The position numbers and the translations under genes are program-made. The notes below the pieces were generated by a model that did not search any database, was not told the DNA's origin, and saw nothing but the letters and a program-made list of their open reading frames with translations. From the NCBI RefSeq assembly GCF_008298015.1, contig NZ_VTPX01000012.1, positions 1 through 64,000 on the forward strand: 64,000 nt of DNA, written 5' to 3'. This document shows, one piece after another, positions 7,631 through 19,655 of this stretch. The DNA is from Salinicola corii. Lineage in GTDB: Bacteria > Pseudomonadota > Gammaproteobacteria > Pseudomonadales > Halomonadaceae. Every line of letters starts with the position of its first letter. The first letter of the stretch is position 1.

Positions 7631-9403
7631 ATGTCAACCATGCGTAACCTGACTTTTGACGCCATCATCATCGGTGGTGGCGGTTCCGGTCTGCGAGCGG
7701 CGCTCGAGCTGGCCAAATCCGGCAAGAAGACGGCGGTGCTGTCCAAGGTCTTTCCGACGCGTTCCCATACCGTTTCCGCGCAGGGCGGCATTACCTGCGC
7801 CATCGCTTCCGCCGATCCCAATGACGACTGGCGCTGGCACATGTACGACACCGTCAAGGGTGGCGACTACATCGCCGACCAGGACGCAGCGGAGTATCTC
7901 TGCTCCGAAGGGCCCAAGGCGGTGTTCGAGCTCGAGCACATGGGGTTGCCGTTCTCGCGTTTCGACAACGGCAGGATCTACCAGCGTCCGTTTGGCGGTC
8001 AGTCCAAGGACTTCGGCAAAGGAGGGCAGGCTGCGCGTACCTGCGCCGCCGCCGACCGTACCGGGCATGCGCTGCTGCATACGCTCTATCAGAACAACCT
8101 GAAGAACAACACGGTCTTCCTCGACGAGTGGTACGCCATCGATCTGGTGAAGAACGCCAACGGCGACGTCGTCGGCTGTATCGCGTTGTGCATCGAGACC
8201 GGCGAAGTCGTTCACGTCAAATCCAAGGCGACCGTGCTGGCGACCGGTGGGGCGGGCCGTATCTATGCCTCGACCACCAACGCCCTGATCAACACCGGCG
8301 ACGGTATCGGCATGGCCCTGCGCGCCGGCTTCCCGATGCAGGACATGGAGATGTGGCAGTTCCACCCGACCGGCATCTATGGCGCGGGCACGCTGGTCAC
8401 CGAGGGATGTCGTGGTGAAGGTGGCTATCTGATCAACAAGGACGGTGAACGGTTCATGGAGCGCTATGCGCCCAACGCCAAGGATCTGGCGGGCCGAGAT
8501 GTCGTCGCACGCTCCATGGTTATGGAAGTGCTGGAAGGACGCGGCTGTGGTGAACATGGCGACCACGTCATGCTGAAGCTTGATCATCTGGGCGAAGAGG
8601 TGTTGATGAAGCGCCTGCCCGGTATCGTCGAACTCTCCAAGACGTTCGCCCATGTCGATCCGGTCAAGGAGCCGATCCCGGTCACGCCGACCTGCCACTA
8701 CATGATGGGCGGGATCCCGACCAACGTGCACGGCCAGGCCATCACCCAGGATGGCGACGGCAACGATCGGATCGTCAACGGTCTGTTCGCCTGTGGCGAG
8801 GCGGCCTGCGTCTCGGTTCACGGCGCCAATCGCCTGGGGGGCAACTCGCTGCTCGATCTGGTGGTGTTCGGCCGAGCCGCTGGGATCTATATCGACCAGG
8901 CGCTCAGCGAGGGTATCGACTATCTCGACGCCTCCGCCTCGGACATCGAGCGTGCGACAAGCCGGCTGGCGCGCTGGAACGAGTCCAGTGGCGGCGAGTC
9001 CGTGCCCGAACTCAAGGCCGAGCTGCAGAACACCATGCAGAATGCCTTCGGTGTCTTCCGCCAGGAAGACAACATGCAGGAAGGCGTCAAGAAGCTGGCG
9101 GAGCTGCGCGAGCGTATCGGACAGGCCCATCTGGGTGATAAATCCGATGTCTTCAACACGGCGCGTGTCGAGGCGCTGGAGCTCGACAACCTGCTGGAGG
9201 TGGCCGAGGCTACCGCGATCGCGGCGCTTGATCGCAAGGAGAGTCGCGGTGCTCACTCCCGCTACGACTATCCGGATCGCGACGACGTCAACTGGCTCAA
9301 ACATTCGCTCTTTCATCCGGGCGACAAGACCGTGACCAAGCGAGATGTCAATTTCACGCCGAAAACGGTCGATACTTTCGAGCCGAAAGTCCGTACCTAC
9401 TAA
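7631..9403 (+). CDS. sdhA: Succinate dehydrogenase flavoprotein subunit
   Basis: Catalytic subunit that oxidises succinate to fumarate with covalently bound FAD. The 590-residue length matches SdhA. The N-terminal Rossmann motif is [14 protein letters not shown], and the FAD-linking histidine is in [10 protein letters not shown] (His46). The substrate site motifs [20 protein letters not shown] and [20 protein letters not shown] are intact. An ATG at 7640 is a possible alternative start. It faces the cytoplasm, docked on SdhB, and is encoded between sdhD and sdhB. Confidence 0.97.
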   Translation: MSTMRNLTFDAIIIGGGGSGLRAALELAKSGKKTAVLSKVFPTRSHTVSAQGGITCAIASADPNDDWRWHMYDTVKGGDYIADQDAAEYLCSEGPKAVFELEHMGLPFSRFDNGRIYQRPFGGQSKDFGKGGQAARTCAAADRTGHALLHTLYQNNLKNNTVFLDEWYAIDLVKNANGDVVGCIALCIETGEVVHVKSKATVLATGGAGRIYASTTNALINTGDGIGMALRAGFPMQDMEMWQFHPTGIYGAGTLVTEGCRGEGGYLINKDGERFMERYAPNAKDLAGRDVVARSMVMEVLEGRGCGEHGDHVMLKLDHLGEEVLMKRLPGIVELSKTFAHVDPVKEPIPVTPTCHYMMGGIPTNVHGQAITQDGDGNDRIVNGLFACGEAACVSVHGANRLGGNSLLDLVVFGRAAGIYIDQALSEGIDYLDASASDIERATSRLARWNESSGGESVPELKAELQNTMQNAFGVFRQEDNMQEGVKKLAELRERIGQAHLGDKSDVFNTARVEALELDNLLEVAEATAIAALDRKESRGAHSRYDYPDRDDVNWLKHSLFHPGDKTVTKRDVNFTPKTVDTFEPKVRTY

Positions 9404-9416
9404 GGGGTTGTCAACG

Positions 9417-10127
9417 ATGTCCAATCTTCAGGTTTCCGTTTACCGCTACAACCCTGAGACCGATTCCGCGCCCTACATGCAGGAGTTTCAGGTCGATACT
9501 CAGGGGCGCGATCTGATGGTTCTCAATGTCCTGACCATGATCAAGGATCAGGACAGCTCGCTGGCTTTCCGTCGCAGTTGCCGCGAGGGCGTCTGCGGCT
9601 CCGACGGCATGAACATGAACGGCACCAACGGCTTGGCCTGTATCACGCCGCTGTCGGACGTGGCCAAGAACAACAAGCTGGTGCTGCGCCCGCTGCCGGG
9701 CTTGCCGGTCATGCGCGACCTGGTGGTCGACATGGGGCTGTTCTACAAGCAGTACGAGCGCATGCAGCCGTATTTGCAGAACGACACGACGGCGCCGGCA
9801 ATCGAGCGCCTCCAGTCTCCAGAAGAGCGCGACAAGCTGGATGGTCTGTACGAGTGCATTCTGTGCGCCTGCTGTTCGACCTCCTGCCCGTCTTTCTGGT
9901 GGAATCCGGATAAGTTCGTCGGTCCCGCCGGTCTGCTGCAGGCCTATCGCTTCCTGGCGGATTCGCGTGACAACGCTACCCAGTCGCGTCTGGCCGAGCT
10001 GGAAGATCCGTTCAGCCTGTTCCGGTGCCGCGGCATCATGAACTGCGTCGCCGTGTGTCCGAAAGGGCTGAATCCGACCCGGGCCATTGGGAAAATTCGC
10101 GAAATGCTGTTGTCCAACGCGACCTGA
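9417..10127 (+). CDS. sdhB: Succinate dehydrogenase iron-sulfur subunit
   Basis: Carries electrons from the SdhA flavin to ubiquinone through three Fe-S clusters. It is 236 residues from ATG 9417, chosen because AAGGGG precedes it and the N-terminus then matches E. coli SdhB. Cluster ligands: CREGVCGSDG and a later NGLACITPL for the 2Fe-2S centre, then CILCACCSTSCPSFWWNPDK and CRGIMNCVAVCPKGLNPTRA for the 4Fe-4S and 3Fe-4S centres. It is last in the sdh unit, and a terminator-like hairpin follows at 10236. Confidence 0.97.
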   Translation: MSNLQVSVYRYNPETDSAPYMQEFQVDTQGRDLMVLNVLTMIKDQDSSLAFRRSCREGVCGSDGMNMNGTNGLACITPLSDVAKNNKLVLRPLPGLPVMRDLVVDMGLFYKQYERMQPYLQNDTTAPAIERLQSPEERDKLDGLYECILCACCSTSCPSFWWNPDKFVGPAGLLQAYRFLADSRDNATQSRLAELEDPFSLFRCRGIMNCVAVCPKGLNPTRAIGKIREMLLSNAT

Positions 10128-10190
10128 TCGTCAAAGGCAGCATCTACGACTTAAATCGTAGCGCTGGGCTTGTTATCATATTGCCACGCT

Positions 10191-10219
10191 ACCGGCTGCG
10201 ACGCGATGTCGCAGCCGGT
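10191..10219. repeat. Perfect 12-bp inverted repeat between sdhB and sucA
   Basis: ACCGGCTGCGAC, a 5-nt loop (GCGAT) and GTCGCAGCCGGT. There is no T-run after it, so it is not a standard terminator. It may be a Rho-independent pause site, an RNA-stabilising hairpin at the sdh mRNA 3' end, or a protein site. It is 17 bp before a second hairpin. Confidence 0.7.
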
Positions 10220-10235
10220 CAGAGTTCAAGATGTC

Positions 10236-10262
10236 AGCCGGTGCCTCGTGCACCGGCTTTTA
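10236..10262 (+). terminator. Probable terminator after sdhB
   Basis: AGCCGGTGC, a 5-nt loop CTCGT and GCACCGGCT (10236-10258), with TTTT at 10258-10261. The T-run is short, so some read-through into sucA is likely; a clear separate sucA promoter was not found between here and 10385. Confidence 0.65.
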
Positions 10263-10384
10263 ACGATCATGAAGACGCCTTGAATGGCATGGTCGTTGGC
10301 CGTCTCGCGACGGTTCCGGAGTGACGCCGAGGCGCAGCTGCGACCGGCGCCGACAACACCCCATCAGTGTAGGGTGAACGAGAG

Positions 10385-13216
10385 ATGCAAGAAGGCATAA
10401 TGGAGTTGATGTGGCGCACTTCCCACATGAGTGGCGGCAACGCCCACTATGTGGAAGCGCTCTACGAGCAGTACCTGAATGATCCCGCGACCGTTCCCGA
10501 AGAGTGGCGCCAAGCTTTCGAACAGTTGCCACGCCTGGAAGGCTCTCCCTCCCAAGACGTCCCCCTCAGTCCCATACGGGAGCAGTTCTATCAACTGGCG
10601 CGTGAGCGCCGCATTCCGGCGACCGCCGCTACCGGCAGTAGCGAGAATCGCAAGCAGGTCAAGGTTCTCCAACTGATCAACGCGTATCGGTTCCGCGGCC
10701 ACCAGCGCGCGAACATCGACCCGCTCGGTTTGCGCAAGCCCGACACGGTTCCCGATCTCGATCTCTCCTTCCACGACTTGACCCAAGCCGACATGAACAC
10801 CGAGTTTCAGACCGGTTCGTTCTTTCTGGGCAAGGAAGAAGCGTCACTCAAGGAGATCGTCGAGGCGCTGGAACAGACCTACTGCCGCTCGATCGGCTGT
10901 GAGTTCATGCACATCGTCAACACCGAAGAAAAACGCTGGCTGCAGCAGCGATTCGAATCGGTGCGTTCCAAGCCGAAATACAGTCAGAGCGAACGTGAAC
11001 ATCTGCTGGAGCGCTTGACCGCAGCCGAGGGACTGGAGAGTTATCTCGCTTCCAAGTACCCAGGCACCAAACGTTTCGGTCTGGAGGGGGGCGAATCCTT
11101 CATTCCGATGATGGACGAGGTGATTCAGCGCAGCGGCAATTACGGTGTCAAGGAAGTGGTGATCGGCATGGCCCACCGCGGACGTCTCAACCTGCTGGTC
11201 AACATCCTCGGCAAGAGCCCGTCGGAGCTGATCGATGAGTTCGATGGCAAGAAGCAGATCGAGCAGGGGTCCGGGGACGTCAAGTATCACCAGGGCTTCA
11301 GCTCCAATGTCATGACGCCCGGTGGCGAAGTTCACCTGGCACTGGCGTTCAATCCGTCGCATCTGGAGATCGTCTCTCCTGTCGTGGAAGGGTCCGTCCG
11401 GGCGCGCCAGGATCGCCGCCAGGACGACGATGGCAAGCAGGTCCTGCCGGTGGTGGTTCACGGTGACGCTGCTTTCGCTGGCCAGGGCGTGGTGATGGAA
11501 ACCTTCCAGATGTCGCAGACCCGCGGTTACAAGACCGGCGGGACATTGCACATCGTGATCAACAATCAGGTCGGTTTCACCACGTCGCGTGCCGACGACG
11601 CGCGCTCGACGGAGTACTGTACCGACATCGCCAAGATGGTCCAGGCGCCGATCTTGCACGTCAACGGCGACGACCCCGAAGCGGTGCTTCATGCGACCCA
11701 GGTCGCCGTGGATTATCGCAACGAGTTCCAACGCGACGTCGTCATCGACCTGGTCTGCTACCGTCGCCGTGGCCACAATGAGGCCGACGAGCCGTCCGGC
11801 ACCCAGCCGTTGATGTATTCCAAGATCAAGTCGCATAAGTCGACGCGGACGCTCTACGTCGAGGAACTGATCAAGGAAGGCGTGCTGGACGAGGATCAGG
11901 CCAAGCAGATGGGCGAGCAGTATCGCGACGATCTGCTGGCCGGGAACCATGTCGCCAACGCGCTGGTCAAGCAGCCCAACACCGGCTTGTTCGTGGACTG
12001 GACGCCGTATCTCGGTCATGAGTGGAGTGGCGACACCGATACCAGTTGCGATCTCGACCAACTGACCCAGTTGGCGCAGAAGATGAGCGAGATCCCCAAC
12101 GGCGTCGACGTTCAGCGCCAGGTCGCGCGGGTCTACGAGGAGCGGCGCAAGATGCTGGCCGGCAACCAGCCGCTCAACTGGGGCTTTGCCGAGACGCTGG
12201 CCTACGCCACCCTGGTCGATGCCGGCCACCCGGTGCGCCTGACCGGGCAGGATACCGGCCGAGGGACGTTCTCGCATCGTCATGCCGTGGTGCATAACCA
12301 GGCCGACGCCTCGACCTATGTCCCGCTCCAACATATCAAGGACGACCAGCCCGCCTTCGCCATCTACGACTCCTTCCTGTCGGAAGAGGCCGTCCTGGCG
12401 TTCGAATACGGCTATGCCACCACCGCGCCCAACTCGCTGATCATCTGGGAAGCCCAGTTCGGTGACTTCTTCAACGGCGCTCAGGTCGTGGTCGATCAGT
12501 TCATCTCCTCGGGCGAGTCGAAATGGGCGCGTCTGTGCGGCCTGACGCTGCTGTTGCCGCATGGCTATGAAGGGCAGGGGCCGGAGCACTCCTCCGCGCG
12601 CCTCGAGCGTTTCCTGCAGCTCTGCGCCGAGCACAACATGCAGGTCTGCGTGCCGACCACGCCGGCGCAGATCTTCCACTTGTTGCGCCGTCAGGTGATT
12701 CGTCCGCTGCGCAAGCCGCTGGTGGTTATGTCTCCCAAGAGCCTGCTGCGCCACAAGGACGCGACGTCCACCATGGAGGAACTGGCGGGGGGGCGCTTCC
12801 AGATGGTCATCCCCGACGTCGGCGAGCGGGACCCTAAGCAGGTCAAGCGAGCCGTGCTCTGTTCGGGCAAGGTCTACTACGATCTCGCGACCTACCGGTC
12901 CGAAAACGAGCGTGACGACACCGCGATCATTCGTGTCGAGCAGCTCTATCCTTTCCCCAAGGACGAGCTGTGGGAAGCGCTCAAGACCTATCCGAATCTG
13001 GAACAGGTCGTCTGGTGTCAGGAAGAGCCGCTCAACCAGGGCGCCTGGTATCAGAGTCAGCACCATCTGCGCCTGGTGGCGGGCATGGTGCGCGAGGGAT
13101 TGGATCACAGCCTCAAGTTCGCTGGTCGTCCGGCATCCGCCGCGCCAGCCGCGGGCTACATGTCTGTCCATGTGGCCCAGCAGAGCCAACTGGTCGACGA
13201 CGCTTTCAACGCGTAA
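10385..13216 (+). CDS. sucA: 2-oxoglutarate dehydrogenase E1 component
   Basis: Thiamine-diphosphate enzyme that decarboxylates 2-oxoglutarate and passes the succinyl group to SucB lipoate. The 943 residues match the SucA family. The N-terminal segment SHMSGGNAHYVEALYEQY is the E2-docking region. GMAHRGRLNLLVNILGKSP, the pyrophosphate/Mg site HGDAAFAGQGVVMETFQM and the transketolase-like C-terminal domain (HSSARLERFLQLCAEHNMQV) are all present. ATG 10400 (MELMWRTS) is an alternative start with AGAAGG before it. It is followed by sucB and lpd to form the complete complex. Confidence 0.96.
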   Translation: MQEGIMELMWRTSHMSGGNAHYVEALYEQYLNDPATVPEEWRQAFEQLPRLEGSPSQDVPLSPIREQFYQLARERRIPATAATGSSENRKQVKVLQLINAYRFRGHQRANIDPLGLRKPDTVPDLDLSFHDLTQADMNTEFQTGSFFLGKEEASLKEIVEALEQTYCRSIGCEFMHIVNTEEKRWLQQRFESVRSKPKYSQSEREHLLERLTAAEGLESYLASKYPGTKRFGLEGGESFIPMMDEVIQRSGNYGVKEVVIGMAHRGRLNLLVNILGKSPSELIDEFDGKKQIEQGSGDVKYHQGFSSNVMTPGGEVHLALAFNPSHLEIVSPVVEGSVRARQDRRQDDDGKQVLPVVVHGDAAFAGQGVVMETFQMSQTRGYKTGGTLHIVINNQVGFTTSRADDARSTEYCTDIAKMVQAPILHVNGDDPEAVLHATQVAVDYRNEFQRDVVIDLVCYRRRGHNEADEPSGTQPLMYSKIKSHKSTRTLYVEELIKEGVLDEDQAKQMGEQYRDDLLAGNHVANALVKQPNTGLFVDWTPYLGHEWSGDTDTSCDLDQLTQLAQKMSEIPNGVDVQRQVARVYEERRKMLAGNQPLNWGFAETLAYATLVDAGHPVRLTGQDTGRGTFSHRHAVVHNQADASTYVPLQHIKDDQPAFAIYDSFLSEEAVLAFEYGYATTAPNSLIIWEAQFGDFFNGAQVVVDQFISSGESKWARLCGLTLLLPHGYEGQGPEHSSARLERFLQLCAEHNMQVCVPTTPAQIFHLLRRQVIRPLRKPLVVMSPKSLLRHKDATSTMEELAGGRFQMVIPDVGERDPKQVKRAVLCSGKVYYDLATYRSENERDDTAIIRVEQLYPFPKDELWEALKTYPNLEQVVWCQEEPLNQGAWYQSQHHLRLVAGMVREGLDHSLKFAGRPASAAPAAGYMSVHVAQQSQLVDDAFNA

Positions 13217-13267
13217 GGCGCCTTGCCGCTGAGACAGGCGCGAGAGAAAAGAGACTAAGGATACGAC

Positions 13268-14824
13268 ATGGCTACTGATATCAAAGCGCCGACTTTTCCC
13301 GAATCCGTTGCCGAGGGAACGGTCGCCACTTGGCACAAGAAAGTGGGCGATAGCGTCGAGCGCGATGAACTGATCGTCGAGATCGAGACCGACAAGGTTG
13401 TCCTTGAGGTGGTGGCGCCCGAGGCCGGCACCCTCTCCGAGATCAAGATCGAGGAGGGCGATACCTGCGAATCCGAGCAGGTGCTGGGCGTTCTCGGCGC
13501 CGCTTCCGAAGGCGGCAAGAGTGAAGAGAAGACGGCCAGCGAAGACAAGTCGGGTGGTGAGAAACCGGCTGCCAAGCCCGCCACGTCCGGCAAGAGCTTT
13601 GAGGTCAAGGCGCCGAGCTTCCCCGAATCCGTGCAGGAAGGCACCGTCGCCAGTTGGACCAGGAAAGTCGGTGAAGCGGTCAAGCGCGACGAAGTTCTGG
13701 CCGAGATCGAAACCGACAAGGTCGTGCTGGAAGTCGTCGCCCCGGCCGACGGCGCGCTCTCCGAGATCAAGGTCGAGGAAGGCGAGGTGGTCGAATCCGA
13801 GGCCCTGCTGGCCGTGTTCTCGGAAGGTGCCGGTGGCGATAGCGATGCTTCTGTCGCGTCCGCCGACGATCAGGATGAGGCTTCTGCCGCGGATGGCGGG
13901 GAAGAGGATGCCAAGGTCGACGGCAAGATTCTGGCCCCTGCCGCGCGCAAGCTGGCTGCCGAGAACGATCTCGACGTCAGCGAGCTCGAAGGGTCCGGCA
14001 AGGGTGGTCGCATATTGAAGGAAGACGTGCAGAAGGCGATCAAGGATGGCTCGGCGAAGAAATCCGCCAAGCCGGCAGCCGCCTCCGCACCGAAAGCGGC
14101 TGCGGCGCCGGCGGTCGAAGGCGATCGCCCGGAACAGCGCGTGCCGATGAGCCGCCTGCGCCAGACCATCGCCAAGCGCCTGGTCCAGGCCCAGCAGACC
14201 GCCGCCATGCTCACCACCTACAACGAGGTGGATATGAGCGCGGTGATGGCACTGCGCAGTGAATACAAGGACACCTTCCTCAAGGCGCACGACGTCAAGC
14301 TCGGCTTCATGGGCTTCTTCGTCAAGGCGGCGACCGAGGCGCTCAAGCGCTTCCCCGACGTCAATGCCTCCATCGATGGCACCGACATCGTCTACCACGG
14401 CTACCAGGACATCGGCGTTGCCGTCTCCACGCCGCGCGGTCTGGTGGTGCCGGTGCTGCGTGACACCGACGGCATGAAGCTGGCTGATGTCGAGAAGGCG
14501 ATCGGCGACTTCGGCAAGCGCGGTCGCGAAGGCAAGCTCGGTATCGACGACATGCAGGGCGGCACCTTCACCATTACCAATGGCGGCATCTTCGGCTCGC
14601 TGATGTCGACGCCGATTCTGAATCCGCCGCAAACGGCCATCTTGGGCATGCACAAAATCCAGGAACGTCCGATGGCCGTGAACGGCAAGGTCGAGATTCG
14701 CCCGATGATGTATCTCGCCGTTTCCTACGACCACCGCATGATCGACGGCAAGGACGCGGTTCAGTTCCTGGTGGCGATCAAGTCGCTGCTGGAAGATCCG
14801 GCGCGCCTGTTGCTGGATATCTGA
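13268..14824 (+). CDS. sucB: 2-oxoglutarate dehydrogenase E2 (dihydrolipoyl succinyltransferase) with two lipoyl domains
   Basis: Transfers succinyl groups from E1 to CoA on a swinging lipoyl arm. The protein has 518 residues, against about 400-410 for typical SucB, because the N-terminal lipoyl domain is duplicated: residues 2-77 with Lys43 and about 113-187 with Lys151, each in the same [14 protein letters not shown] context, joined by charged Ala/Lys/Glu-rich linkers. The E3-binding domain ([20 protein letters not shown]) is near 221-258, and the catalytic core ends with [13 protein letters not shown], with His489 as the catalytic base. Both lipoyl lysines look functional. It is co-directional with sucA and lpd. 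Confidence 0.95.
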   Translation: MATDIKAPTFPESVAEGTVATWHKKVGDSVERDELIVEIETDKVVLEVVAPEAGTLSEIKIEEGDTCESEQVLGVLGAASEGGKSEEKTASEDKSGGEKPAAKPATSGKSFEVKAPSFPESVQEGTVASWTRKVGEAVKRDEVLAEIETDKVVLEVVAPADGALSEIKVEEGEVVESEALLAVFSEGAGGDSDASVASADDQDEASAADGGEEDAKVDGKILAPAARKLAAENDLDVSELEGSGKGGRILKEDVQKAIKDGSAKKSAKPAAASAPKAAAAPAVEGDRPEQRVPMSRLRQTIAKRLVQAQQTAAMLTTYNEVDMSAVMALRSEYKDTFLKAHDVKLGFMGFFVKAATEALKRFPDVNASIDGTDIVYHGYQDIGVAVSTPRGLVVPVLRDTDGMKLADVEKAIGDFGKRGREGKLGIDDMQGGTFTITNGGIFGSLMSTPILNPPQTAILGMHKIQERPMAVNGKVEIRPMMYLAVSYDHRMIDGKDAVQFLVAIKSLLEDPARLLLDI

Positions 14825-14896
14825 TGACCGGAGCCCGGATCTCTCGCGTCCGGGCCAGCGGATATTCGCACCGTCGCACACGAATTCGAAGACTGA

Positions 14897-16378
<1,482 letters not shown>

Positions 16379-16405
16379 GTCATTCTCCAGCGTTTCCTGC
16401 ACTAG

Positions 16406-16429
16406 GTGCCATTCCCATGGGGATGGCAC
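16406..16429. repeat. Inverted repeat between lpd and sucC
   Basis: GTGCCATTCCC, ATG, GGGATGGCAC form an 11-bp stem with one G-U pair, about 30 nt after the lpd stop and 67 nt before sucC. The absence of a T-run argues against simple termination; an mRNA-stabilising or attenuating hairpin is more likely. Confidence 0.5.
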
Positions 16430-16495
16430 GGGGGCGACGGGCCGGTTTTCGGCTCGTTGCCATTCGAGTCACATGCAACCTAATGGCATGAATCG

Positions 16496-17662
16496 ATGAA
16501 CCTTCACGAGTATCAGGGCAAACAGCTGTTTGCCGATTACGGTCTTCCCGTTTCCAAAGGCTTCGCCGTCGACACGCCGGATGAAGCCGCGCAGGCCTGC
16601 AAGAAAATCGGGGGCGACAAGTGGGTCGTCAAGGCTCAGGTTCACGCGGGCGGCCGCGGCAAGGCCGGCGGCGTCAAGCTGATCAAGAGCCCGGAAGAAG
16701 CCAAGGCGTTCGCCGAGCAGTGGCTGGGCAAGAACCTGGTGACCTATCAGACCGACGAGAAAGGTCAGCCGGTCGCCAAGATTCTGGTCGAGAACTGCAC
16801 CGATATCGCCAGCGAGCTGTATCTGGGCGCCGTGGTCGATCGCGCCACCCGTCGTGTGGTCTTCATGGCCTCCACCGAAGGTGGCGTCGAGATCGAGAAA
16901 GTGGCCGAGGAAACCCCCGAGAAGATCCTCAAGGCCGAGATCGATCCGCTGGTCGGCGCTCAGCCGTACCAGGCACGCGAGCTGGCGTTCCAGCTGGGCC
17001 TGAACAAGGACCAGATCAAGCAGTTCACCAAGATCTTCCTGGGCCTCTCCAAGCTGTTCCACGACAAGGATCTGGCGCTTCTCGAGATCAACCCGCTGGT
17101 GATCACCGACGAAGGCAATCTCCACTGCCTCGACGCCAAGATCAATCTCGATGCCAACGCCATGTATCGCCACCCCGATCTGCAGGCGATGCGCGATCCG
17201 TCCCAGGAAGACGAGCGCGAAGCCCACGCCCAGGAGTGGGAGCTCAACTACGTGGCGCTCGACGGCAACATCGGTTGCATGGTCAACGGCGCGGGCCTGG
17301 CCATGGGCACCATGGACATCGTCAACCTCAACGGCGGCAGCCCGGCCAACTTCCTGGATGTCGGCGGTGGCGCGACCAAGGAGCGCGTGGCGGAAGCGTT
17401 CAAGATCATCCTCTCCGATACCAACGTCAAGGCCGTCCTGGTCAACATCTTCGGTGGTATCGTGCGCTGCGACATGATCGCCGAGGGGATCATCGGTGCC
17501 GTCGAGCAGGTCGGCGTCAACGTGCCGGTCGTGGTGCGTCTGGAAGGTAACAACGCCGAGCTGGGTGCCGAGAAACTGGCCTCCAGCGGTCTGAACATCA
17601 TCGCTGCTACCAGCCTGACTGACGCGGCTCAGCAGGTCGTCAAAGCGGCGGAGGGCAAGTAA
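16496..17662 (+). CDS. sucC: Succinyl-CoA synthetase beta subunit (ADP-forming)
   Basis: Beta subunit of the enzyme that makes ATP (or GTP) from succinyl-CoA. It is 388 residues, exactly the family size. The start [20 protein letters not shown] is the classical N-terminus. The ATP-grasp domain includes [17 protein letters not shown], and the C-terminal CoA-ligase-like domain contains [18 protein letters not shown]. Its stop codon overlaps the sucD ATG by 1 nt (TAATG), as in the E. coli pair. Confidence 0.97.
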   Translation: MNLHEYQGKQLFADYGLPVSKGFAVDTPDEAAQACKKIGGDKWVVKAQVHAGGRGKAGGVKLIKSPEEAKAFAEQWLGKNLVTYQTDEKGQPVAKILVENCTDIASELYLGAVVDRATRRVVFMASTEGGVEIEKVAEETPEKILKAEIDPLVGAQPYQARELAFQLGLNKDQIKQFTKIFLGLSKLFHDKDLALLEINPLVITDEGNLHCLDAKINLDANAMYRHPDLQAMRDPSQEDEREAHAQEWELNYVALDGNIGCMVNGAGLAMGTMDIVNLNGGSPANFLDVGGGATKERVAEAFKIILSDTNVKAVLVNIFGGIVRCDMIAEGIIGAVEQVGVNVPVVVRLEGNNAELGAEKLASSGLNIIAATSLTDAAQQVVKAAEGK

Positions 17663-18534
17663 TGAGTATCCTGATCGACAAGAGCACCAAGGTCATCTGC
17701 CAGGGCTTCACCGGTGGCCAGGGAACCTTCCACTCCGAGCAGGCGATCGCCTACGGCACCAACATGGTCGGCGGTGTCACGCCGGGCAAGGGTGGCCAGG
17801 AGCATCTGGGCCTGCCGGTGTTCAACACCGTCAAGGAAGCGGTCGAGAAGACCGGCGCCGAAGCGTCCGTCATCTACGTTCCTGCCGCGTTCTGCAAGGA
17901 CTCGATCCTCGAAGCCGCCAATGCCGGCATCAAGCTGATCGTCTGCATCACCGAAGGCATCCCGACGCTGGACATGCTCGACGTCAAGGTCAAGTGTGAC
18001 GAGCTGGGCGTGCGCCTGATCGGGCCGAACTGCCCGGGCGTGATCACACCGGGCGAGACCAAGATCGGCATCATGCCGGGTCACATCCACAAGCCCGGTC
18101 GCGTCGGTATCGTGTCGCGCTCCGGCACCCTGACCTACGAAGCGGTCAAGCAGACCACCGACCACGGCTTCGGCCAGTCCACCTGCGTGGGCATCGGCGG
18201 CGATCCGATCCCGGGTTCCACCTTCATCGACATCCTCGAGATGTTCGAAAAGGACCCGCAGACCGAGGCGATCGTGATGATCGGCGAGATCGGCGGCACC
18301 GCCGAAGAGGAAGCCGCAGCCTATATCAAGGCCAACGTCTCCAAGCCGGTGGTCTCCTACATCGCGGGTGTTACCGCCCCTCCGGGCAAGCGCATGGGCC
18401 ATGCCGGCGCGATCATCTCCGGTGGCAAAGGCACGGCGGATGAAAAGTTCGCCGCGCTGGAAGATGCAGGCGTCAAGACCGTGCGTTCGCTGGCCGAGAT
18501 CGGTGATGCACTGAAGGCTGTGACTGGCTGGTAA
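17662..18534 (+). CDS. sucD: Succinyl-CoA synthetase alpha subunit
   Basis: Alpha subunit that binds CoA and carries the transient phosphohistidine. It is 290 residues, the family norm. [17 protein letters not shown] is the CoA-binding Rossmann region, and the active histidine is in [20 protein letters not shown] near residue 247. It is translationally coupled to sucC and is the last gene of the TCA block, closed by a strong terminator. Confidence 0.97.
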   Translation: MSILIDKSTKVICQGFTGGQGTFHSEQAIAYGTNMVGGVTPGKGGQEHLGLPVFNTVKEAVEKTGAEASVIYVPAAFCKDSILEAANAGIKLIVCITEGIPTLDMLDVKVKCDELGVRLIGPNCPGVITPGETKIGIMPGHIHKPGRVGIVSRSGTLTYEAVKQTTDHGFGQSTCVGIGGDPIPGSTFIDILEMFEKDPQTEAIVMIGEIGGTAEEEAAAYIKANVSKPVVSYIAGVTAPPGKRMGHAGAIISGGKGTADEKFAALEDAGVKTVRSLAEIGDALKAVTGW

Positions 18535-18574
18535 GTCCGCCTGGCAAGTCGTTAGAGACGGCGTCGTCTCTGTC

Positions 18575-18612
18575 ATCGCCCCGTCGGGTTCGCCTGACGG
18601 GGCGATGTTTTT
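18575..18612 (+). terminator. Terminator of the suc operon
   Basis: ATCGCCCCGTCGGG, TTCG tetraloop, CCTGACGGGGCGAT (one G-U), then GTTTTT. It is a strong Rho-independent structure 40 nt after sucD. A smaller AGAGACG/CGTCTCT hairpin lies just upstream at 18554-18571. Confidence 0.93.
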
Positions 18613-18620
18613 GTGGGGGC

Positions 18621-19655
18621 CTAGCGCTCCTGGCGGCTTGCTTCGGGTCGACCTCTGGCTGCGCTCTTCTGCTTGTTCATCATGCGCAGAAACGCTCTGC
18701 CTGCCGTGGCGATGAATATCGGAAAGCCGGCCAGCAAGTAGAAGTAATAGGTGACGAAGCGCCAGATCAGCACGGCCGCAGCGGCGCTCTGTGCGCCGAT
18801 CAGCGGCGTCAACAGTGCCGACGAGGTCAACTCGGCGCCCCCCGCGCCCCCCGGAAGGAAGCTCAGCTGGCCGGCTGCCATCGACACCATCTGCACCAGG
18901 AACGTCCAGGCCCAGTCGATATGCTGGCCCAGGCCCTGAACGACCAGATACAGGATGCTGTAACGCACCAGCCAGTGTGTGCAGCAGAGCAGGAACACGC
19001 CGAGCAGCAACCAGCGTGGCAACCGCAGGGTTTCCATCAGTGAGTTGCGGAAGTGGAGCAGGCGGCGGGCGAATCCGAAGCGCGATCTTCGCTTGACGTT
19101 GAGCTTGGCCAGCCAGCGTCCGGTGATATGCATCACCCTGGAGTAGTTGCTGAGCGTCAGCCAGAGCATGGCAAGCGCGGTGAGCAGCAGGAGCGTGGGC
19201 AGCCCAACCAGCCAGCCGAGCTTCAGGTCCACCGCCTCGATCAGCACGTAGAGGGCCACGCCGATCAGGCCCGAGAGGAAGAACAGCAGGTCGGTCAGCT
19301 GGTCGACGGCGAAGATGGCGGACGCCTGCGCCGGACGGACACCGCGCCGGGCCAGCAGGCCGAGCAGGGTCAGCGGGCCGCCCGTACCCCCCGGCGTGGC
19401 ACAGATGGCGAACTCGGTGGCCATGACGATGGAGAAGGCTCGGATCTGGGAGAGCTTTCCCGCGCGCCCGGCCAGCAGCAACCTCAGCCGCAGGGCATTG
19501 ACGTTCCAGCAGATCACGATCATGCCCATCATCAGCAGCAGCTGCGAGGTGGGAAAGCCTCGCAGTTCGGTGACGATGCCGCGCCCGCCAATCAGGATGG
19601 GTATCGCCAGCGCTGCCACCAGGCCCAGCGCCAGTAGCCACAGGATGCGCTTCAT
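18621..19655 (-). CDS. YbhN/UPF0104-type integral membrane protein (flippase-like domain)
   Basis: A 344-residue polytopic protein of the family annotated as the lysylphosphatidylglycerol synthase transmembrane region (AglD/MprF-flippase-like). About eight hydrophobic segments are visible, with the family-typical motifs TEFAICATPGGTGGPLTLLG and AGQLSFLPGGAGGAELTSSA. The synthase catalytic domain of MprF is absent, so the role is more likely lipid or glycolipid movement than aminoacylation. It overlaps the DUF2334 gene by 4 nt and is the third gene of a minus-strand operon with a GT4 glycosyltransferase, which suggests it handles a lipid-linked glycan made by its neighbours. The substrate is unknown. 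Confidence 0.75.
   Translation of the reverse strand: MKRILWLLALGLVAALAIPILIGGRGIVTELRGFPTSQLLLMMGMIVICWNVNALRLRLLLAGRAGKLSQIRAFSIVMATEFAICATPGGTGGPLTLLGLLARRGVRPAQASAIFAVDQLTDLLFFLSGLIGVALYVLIEAVDLKLGWLVGLPTLLLLTALAMLWLTLSNYSRVMHITGRWLAKLNVKRRSRFGFARRLLHFRNSLMETLRLPRWLLLGVFLLCCTHWLVRYSILYLVVQGLGQHIDWAWTFLVQMVSMAAGQLSFLPGGAGGAELTSSALLTPLIGAQSAAAAVLIWRFVTYYFYLLAGFPIFIATAGRAFLRMMNKQKSAARGRPEASRQER

Noticed and set aside
7634-9424. A 596-codon open frame antisense to sdhA, and similar long antisense frames under lpd and nagE
   Set aside because: Each mirrors a certain gene with codon bias that removes antisense stops. None has a ribosome site or recognisable protein features.
10844-14881. A 1345-codon open frame antisense to sucA and sucB
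   Set aside because: It is a mirror of two highly conserved genes in a GC-rich genome with strong third-position bias. The product is low-complexity and shows no recognisable domain.
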